Under the pieces are notes generated by a model. The model ran no database searches. It was not told where the DNA came from and saw only the letters and a program-made list of their open reading frames with translations. DNA of 64,000 nucleotides from Oryzomicrobium sp. Lineage in GTDB: Bacteria > Pseudomonadota > Gammaproteobacteria > Burkholderiales > Rhodocyclaceae. Where the stretch lies: assembly GCF_021287045.1 (NCBI RefSeq), contig NZ_JAJTBG010000004.1, positions 124,001 through 188,000 of the forward strand. The letters run 5' to 3'. Positions 61,206 through 64,000 of the stretch are shown here, piece after piece; positions within the stretch are counted from its first letter, which is position 1; every line of letters begins with the position of its first letter. A program made the position numbers and the translations under genes.

Positions 61206-61730
61206 TCAGGGCTTCAAGTCCACCACCACGCCGCCCAGCTCGGTCTTGCCCTGGGCCTTCAGCTGTTGCGGCTTTTGCGGCGGCCACTGGAAGGGCAGGT
61301 ACACCACCTCGCGGCCGCCCACTTCCCGGGCGGCTTCCACGGCCAGGCGGTAGTCGCCGGCGGGGAGGCGGCCCAGGGGCTTGGCACCGTCGGCGAAGCT
61401 CAGCTTGTGCTTGCCCACCGCCCGGGTGGCGCTGGTCACCGCATCCATCGGCATCTCCTGCTCGCGGCCGCTGCGCCGCCACCACTGGCGCAGGTCCTGG
61501 AGCCACTTGGTGCCTTCCTTGTTGGGCTTCTTCAGGTCGTACCAGACCGCCAGGTTGGCGGCCACGGACTGGTCGGGGCGCTCGATCCACAGGGCCACGT
61601 AGGGGCGGTGGTACTCGGCCACGTTGAGGGCGGGAATCTCGATTTCCACCGTCAGGTCGGCGGCCGCGGCAGTGTGGGCGGCGCCGGCGGCGGCGAGGAG
61701 CAGTGCGGCAAGGGGCAGGGGATGACGCAT
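61206..61730 (-). CDS. Exported DUF2271 domain protein
   Basis: A 174-residue protein with a signal peptide (about 1-24). The DUF2271 core contains VEIEIPALNVAEYHRPYVALWIER and AVWYDLKKPNKEGTKWLQDLRQWWR, then DAVTSATRA and LPAGDYRLAVEAAREVGG. The family commonly accompanies PepSY membrane proteins in iron-related loci and is thought periplasmic. It follows the PepSY gene by 24 bp. Confidence 0.88.
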   Translation of the reverse strand: MRHPLPLAALLLAAAGAAHTAAAADLTVEIEIPALNVAEYHRPYVALWIERPDQSVAANLAVWYDLKKPNKEGTKWLQDLRQWWRRSGREQEMPMDAVTSATRAVGKHKLSFADGAKPLGRLPAGDYRLAVEAAREVGGREVVYLPFQWPPQKPQQLKAQGKTELGGVVVDLKP

Positions 61731-61754
61731 GGAGGGCTCGTTGAGGTAGGGGGA

Positions 61755-62432
61755 TCAGTGAATGAAGAGGAGGGCGAGCAGGGCCGGGACCACCAGCCCC
61801 AGGCCGACCATGGGCCAGGTGGCGGGGCGGTTGCCGGCGTGGTATTTGAGGATGAGCAGGCCGGTGAGGGAGAACAGCAGGCAGGCGGCGGCGAACACGT
61901 CGATGAACCAGCGCCAGGCGGTGCCGGTGTTGCGGCCCTTGTGCAGGTCGTTGAGGTAGGCGATCCAGCCCCGGTCGGTGCGCTCGTACTCCACCGCGCC
62001 GCTGTCCCGGTCGATGCGCAGCCAGGCGTCGCCGCCGGGGCGGGGCAGGGCCAGGTAGACCTCTTCCGGCGACCATTCCGCGTCCCGGCCGCCGGCGTTC
62101 ACCCCCAGGGCGGTGTGGAGCCAGTCCACGAGCGGGGCGGGCAGGGGGGCGTTGGCGGCCTCCGTGGACGCGCCCTCCGGGGCCAGGCTGGCGCGCAGGG
62201 GGGCGGGCAGGCGGTCGGCGTGGCGGGTCACCCGGGGATGGGCGGGAATGTCGGCGGCGTGGTTGAGGGTGATGCCGGTGACGCTGAACAGCAACATGCC
62301 GAGCAGGCAGATGGCCGAACTGATCCAGTGCCAGCGGTGCAGGGTCTTCAGCCAGCCGGCGTTGCGCTGGCGCTGGGCGAAGTCGTTGCCGGACGAGGCT
62401 GCGGGCGCGGCGGCGTTCACAGTTCGGCCCAT
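61755..62432 (-). CDS. PepSY-associated transmembrane protein
   Basis: A 225-residue membrane protein. A first helix follows [20 protein letters not shown] (His-rich start typical of PepSY_TM, possible heme ligands), then a periplasmic part with [20 protein letters not shown], and two C-terminal helices ([38 protein letters not shown]). [20 protein letters not shown] is the family hallmark. Start ATG 62432 overlaps the piuC end by 16 bp; GTG 62420 is an alternative. It is likely an electron-transfer partner for ferric-siderophore reduction. Confidence 0.9.
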   Translation of the reverse strand: MGRTVNAAAPAASSGNDFAQRQRNAGWLKTLHRWHWISSAICLLGMLLFSVTGITLNHAADIPAHPRVTRHADRLPAPLRASLAPEGASTEAANAPLPAPLVDWLHTALGVNAGGRDAEWSPEEVYLALPRPGGDAWLRIDRDSGAVEYERTDRGWIAYLNDLHKGRNTGTAWRWFIDVFAAACLLFSLTGLLILKYHAGNRPATWPMVGLGLVVPALLALLFIH

Positions 62433-63097
62433 TGGCGCAGCAGGTTGTGGTAGTGGCTGGTCAGGGCGATCACCTCGGGGTTGTCGCCCACCTGCTGGCG
62501 CAGCTTCTGGATGGTCACATCCAGGTCGAACAGCATGGTGCGGCGCCAATCGTCCCGGACCATGCTCTGGGTCCACAAAAAGGAGCAGACCCGGGCGCCC
62601 CGGGTCACCGGCTCGACCCGGTGCAGACTGGTGGAGGGATAGACGATGGCGTCGCCGGCGGGCAGCCGGGCCACGTGGCTGCCATAGGTGTCCTCGACGA
62701 TCAGCTCGCCGCCCTCGTACTCGTCCGGATCGGAAAAGAACAGGGTGGTGGAAACGTCGGTGCGCAGGCCCAGGGCGCTGCCGTGGGCGTAGCGGATGGC
62801 GTTGTCCACGTGGTTGCCGAAATGGCCGCCGCCCTCGTAGCGGTTGAAGTAGGGCGGCAGGATGCGCTGGGGCAGGGCGGCGGAGAAGAACAGGGGGTTG
62901 GCCATCAGGGCGCCGGTGACGATCTCGCGCAGGCGGGCCAGGGCGGGGGAGCCCTCGGGCAGTTGCAGGTTGCGCTTGGCCTGGGCCGACTGGACGCCGG
63001 TGGTGGCCTTGCCGTCGATCCATTCGGCCGCGGCGAGGATCTGGCGACATTCGGCCACCTGTTCGCGGCTGAGAACTTCCGGTACGTGCAGCATCAT
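62417..63097 (-). CDS. piuC: Fe(II)/2-oxoglutarate-dependent PKHD-type hydroxylase
   Basis: A 226-residue PiuC/YbiX-type oxygenase. It opens [20 protein letters not shown], with [20 protein letters not shown] carrying the HxD metal ligands. The distal His and the 2-oxoglutarate Arg lie in [35 protein letters not shown] is conserved. These genes typically follow a siderophore receptor, as here, and are iron-regulated. The biological substrate is unknown. Confidence 0.94.
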   Translation of the reverse strand: MMLHVPEVLSREQVAECRQILAAAEWIDGKATTGVQSAQAKRNLQLPEGSPALARLREIVTGALMANPLFFSAALPQRILPPYFNRYEGGGHFGNHVDNAIRYAHGSALGLRTDVSTTLFFSDPDEYEGGELIVEDTYGSHVARLPAGDAIVYPSTSLHRVEPVTRGARVCSFLWTQSMVRDDWRRTMLFDLDVTIQKLRQQVGDNPEVIALTSHYHNLLRQWAEL

Positions 63098-63150
63098 GAT
63101 GGTGTTTCCCTTGCCTCGTGGTGGTGTGATGGGCGGGCCGGGCGTCCCGC

Positions 63151-63195
63151 AAAAACGCAGAAGCCCCGCCCAGGCCGTGGCCGGCCGGGGCGGGG
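63151..63195 (-). terminator. Possible terminator after the siderophore receptor
   Basis: A GC-rich stem (CCCCGCCC / GGGCGGGG with inner pairing) lies just past the receptor stop and is followed on the minus strand by TTCTGCGTTTTT. It may allow read-through into piuC. Confidence 0.5.
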
Positions 63196-63211
63196 GCGTG
63201 GCGCGCCGCGC

Positions 63212-64000
63212 TTAGAACTTGATGATGCCCGTCAGCATGGCTTGCCGGCCCGGGGCCACGCTCACCATGTGGGTCGCGTAGGCCTTGTCGTAGTAGGTCT
63301 TGTCGAAGATGTTGTTCACGTTCAGGCGCACGCTGAAGGTCTTGTCGATGTCGTAGGTGGCCACGCCGTCGAAGCGCCAGTAGCTGGGCACCCACTTGGT
63401 GTTGGCGGTGTTGCCGTACACCTTGGACATGTAATAAGCGCCCCCGCCCAGGGTCAGCTTGGGCATCAGCTTGTAGGTGCTCCACAGGCTGAAGCTGTCT
63501 TCCGGGGTATTGGGGAACTGCTTGCCCTTGGTGGCCTGGTTGCTGGCGTAGGGGCCCACTTCCACCAGTTCGCTCTTCATGTGGGTGTAGCCGCCGAAGA
63601 CCTGCCACTTGTCGGTGATGGCACCGGCAAAGCCCAGCTCGAAGCCGTCGGTCTTCTGCTTGCCCACCGTGGAGTAGGTGTTGGCGTCCAGCTGGACCTT
63701 GGCGTTGGTCTTTTCCAGCGAGAACACGGCGGCGGTCAGCGCCAGCTTGTTGTTGAGCAGGTTCCACTTGGTGCCCAGTTCGAGGCTGCGCACCTTTTCC
63801 GGCTCCAGGTCCTTGATCGACAGGTTGGCGGCGCTGGTGTTGGACAGGTTGTCGGCGCCGTCGCCGGCGCTCATGCCCGAGGGGTTGGCGGCGGTGGCGT
63901 AGCTCAGGTAGATGCTGCCGTAATCGACGGGCTTGAACACCAGGCCGGTCTGGTAGCTGGTGAAGCTGCTGCTGGTGCCCATGTTCACCGTCGGCGCGGT
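63212..64000 (-). CDS. TonB-dependent siderophore receptor (3' part, runs off the window)
   Basis: The visible 262 residues are the C-terminal beta-barrel strands of a catecholate/ferric-siderophore receptor: YQTGLVFKPVDYGSIYLSYA, LEPEKVRSLELGTKWNLLNN, KTDGFELGFAGAITDKW, and the ending NIFDKTYYDKAYATH with APGRQAMLTGIIKF, an outer-membrane terminal Phe. It resembles the Fiu group that is often linked to PiuC. The 5' part lies beyond 64000. Confidence 0.93.
   Translation of the reverse strand, partial: TAPTVNMGTSSSFTSYQTGLVFKPVDYGSIYLSYATAANPSGMSAGDGADNLSNTSAANLSIKDLEPEKVRSLELGTKWNLLNNKLALTAAVFSLEKTNAKVQLDANTYSTVGKQKTDGFELGFAGAITDKWQVFGGYTHMKSELVEVGPYASNQATKGKQFPNTPEDSFSLWSTYKLMPKLTLGGGAYYMSKVYGNTANTKWVPSYWRFDGVATYDIDKTFSVRLNVNNIFDKTYYDKAYATHMVSVAPGRQAMLTGIIKF

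Overview
This 64 kb window is a dense, GC-rich (clearly above 60%) chromosomal segment of a betaproteobacterium. Gene content (split arn lipid A operon, XdhC/MocA molybdo-hydroxylase cluster, PiuC/PepSY iron locus, AlaA-Hom pair, RNase E/RluC divergence) fits a Rhodocyclaceae-type organism such as Azospira/Dechlorosoma; that assignment is inference from gene style, not from a database search. No CRISPR array, rRNA operon, intact insertion sequence or prophage was seen. One tRNA (Asn) is present.

Layout. 1-3.1 kb: the 3' end of an unknown membrane protein, then a thioredoxin-like protein and a TonB receptor on the minus strand, with a Fur-like site upstream. 3.2-8.8 kb: a minus-strand operon iorA-like, iorB-like, xdhC, mocA, nadC, i.e. 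a Tat-exported molybdo-iron-sulfur hydroxylase with its cofactor maturation genes, followed by NAD biosynthesis. 9-13.8 kb: a BtuF-like binding protein, MetY, and a divergent MFS/LysR pair sharing an operator region. 14-21.8 kb: a frameshifted autotransporter, a DASS anion symporter, an XRE regulator, a CHASE3-PAS-GGDEF diguanylate cyclase, an SbtA-type transporter and a frameshifted GNAT acetyltransferase. 21.8-27.8 kb: translation and tRNA genes mnmC, lysS and prfB (with its programmed frameshift), then an EamA transporter.

27.8-33.5 kb: two small unknown proteins (one a likely domesticated IS110-like fragment), a transglutaminase-like protein, PhoH-PIN, Bcp peroxiredoxin and a membrane chemoreceptor. 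33.7-41.4 kb: a complete arn (L-Ara4N lipid A modification) operon in which the two ArnA activities are encoded by separate genes and only one ArnE/F-like subunit is seen. 41.6-44.2 kb: alaA and hom. 44.3-51.7 kb: a lipoprotein, tRNA-Asn, an unusual winged-helix/TM/AsmA-like protein, an aromatic aminotransferase, uvrB and a low-molecular-weight phosphatase. 51.8-58.3 kb: rne, divergent from an rluC-gph-Rieske-sppA unit. 58.4-64 kb: a minus-strand iron-uptake locus (siderophore receptor, PiuC, PepSY protein, DUF2271, DUF4198, membrane-anchored diflavin reductase) that runs off the window.

Most units are closed by clear stem-loops, several of them bidirectional between convergent genes. The least explained elements are the winged-helix/AsmA-like protein at 45.6-47.3 kb, the IS110-like small protein with its zinc-ribbon neighbour at 27.8-28.4 kb, the cysteine-containing TonB plug paired with a thioredoxin-fold protein at the left end, and several perfect palindromes in promoter regions.
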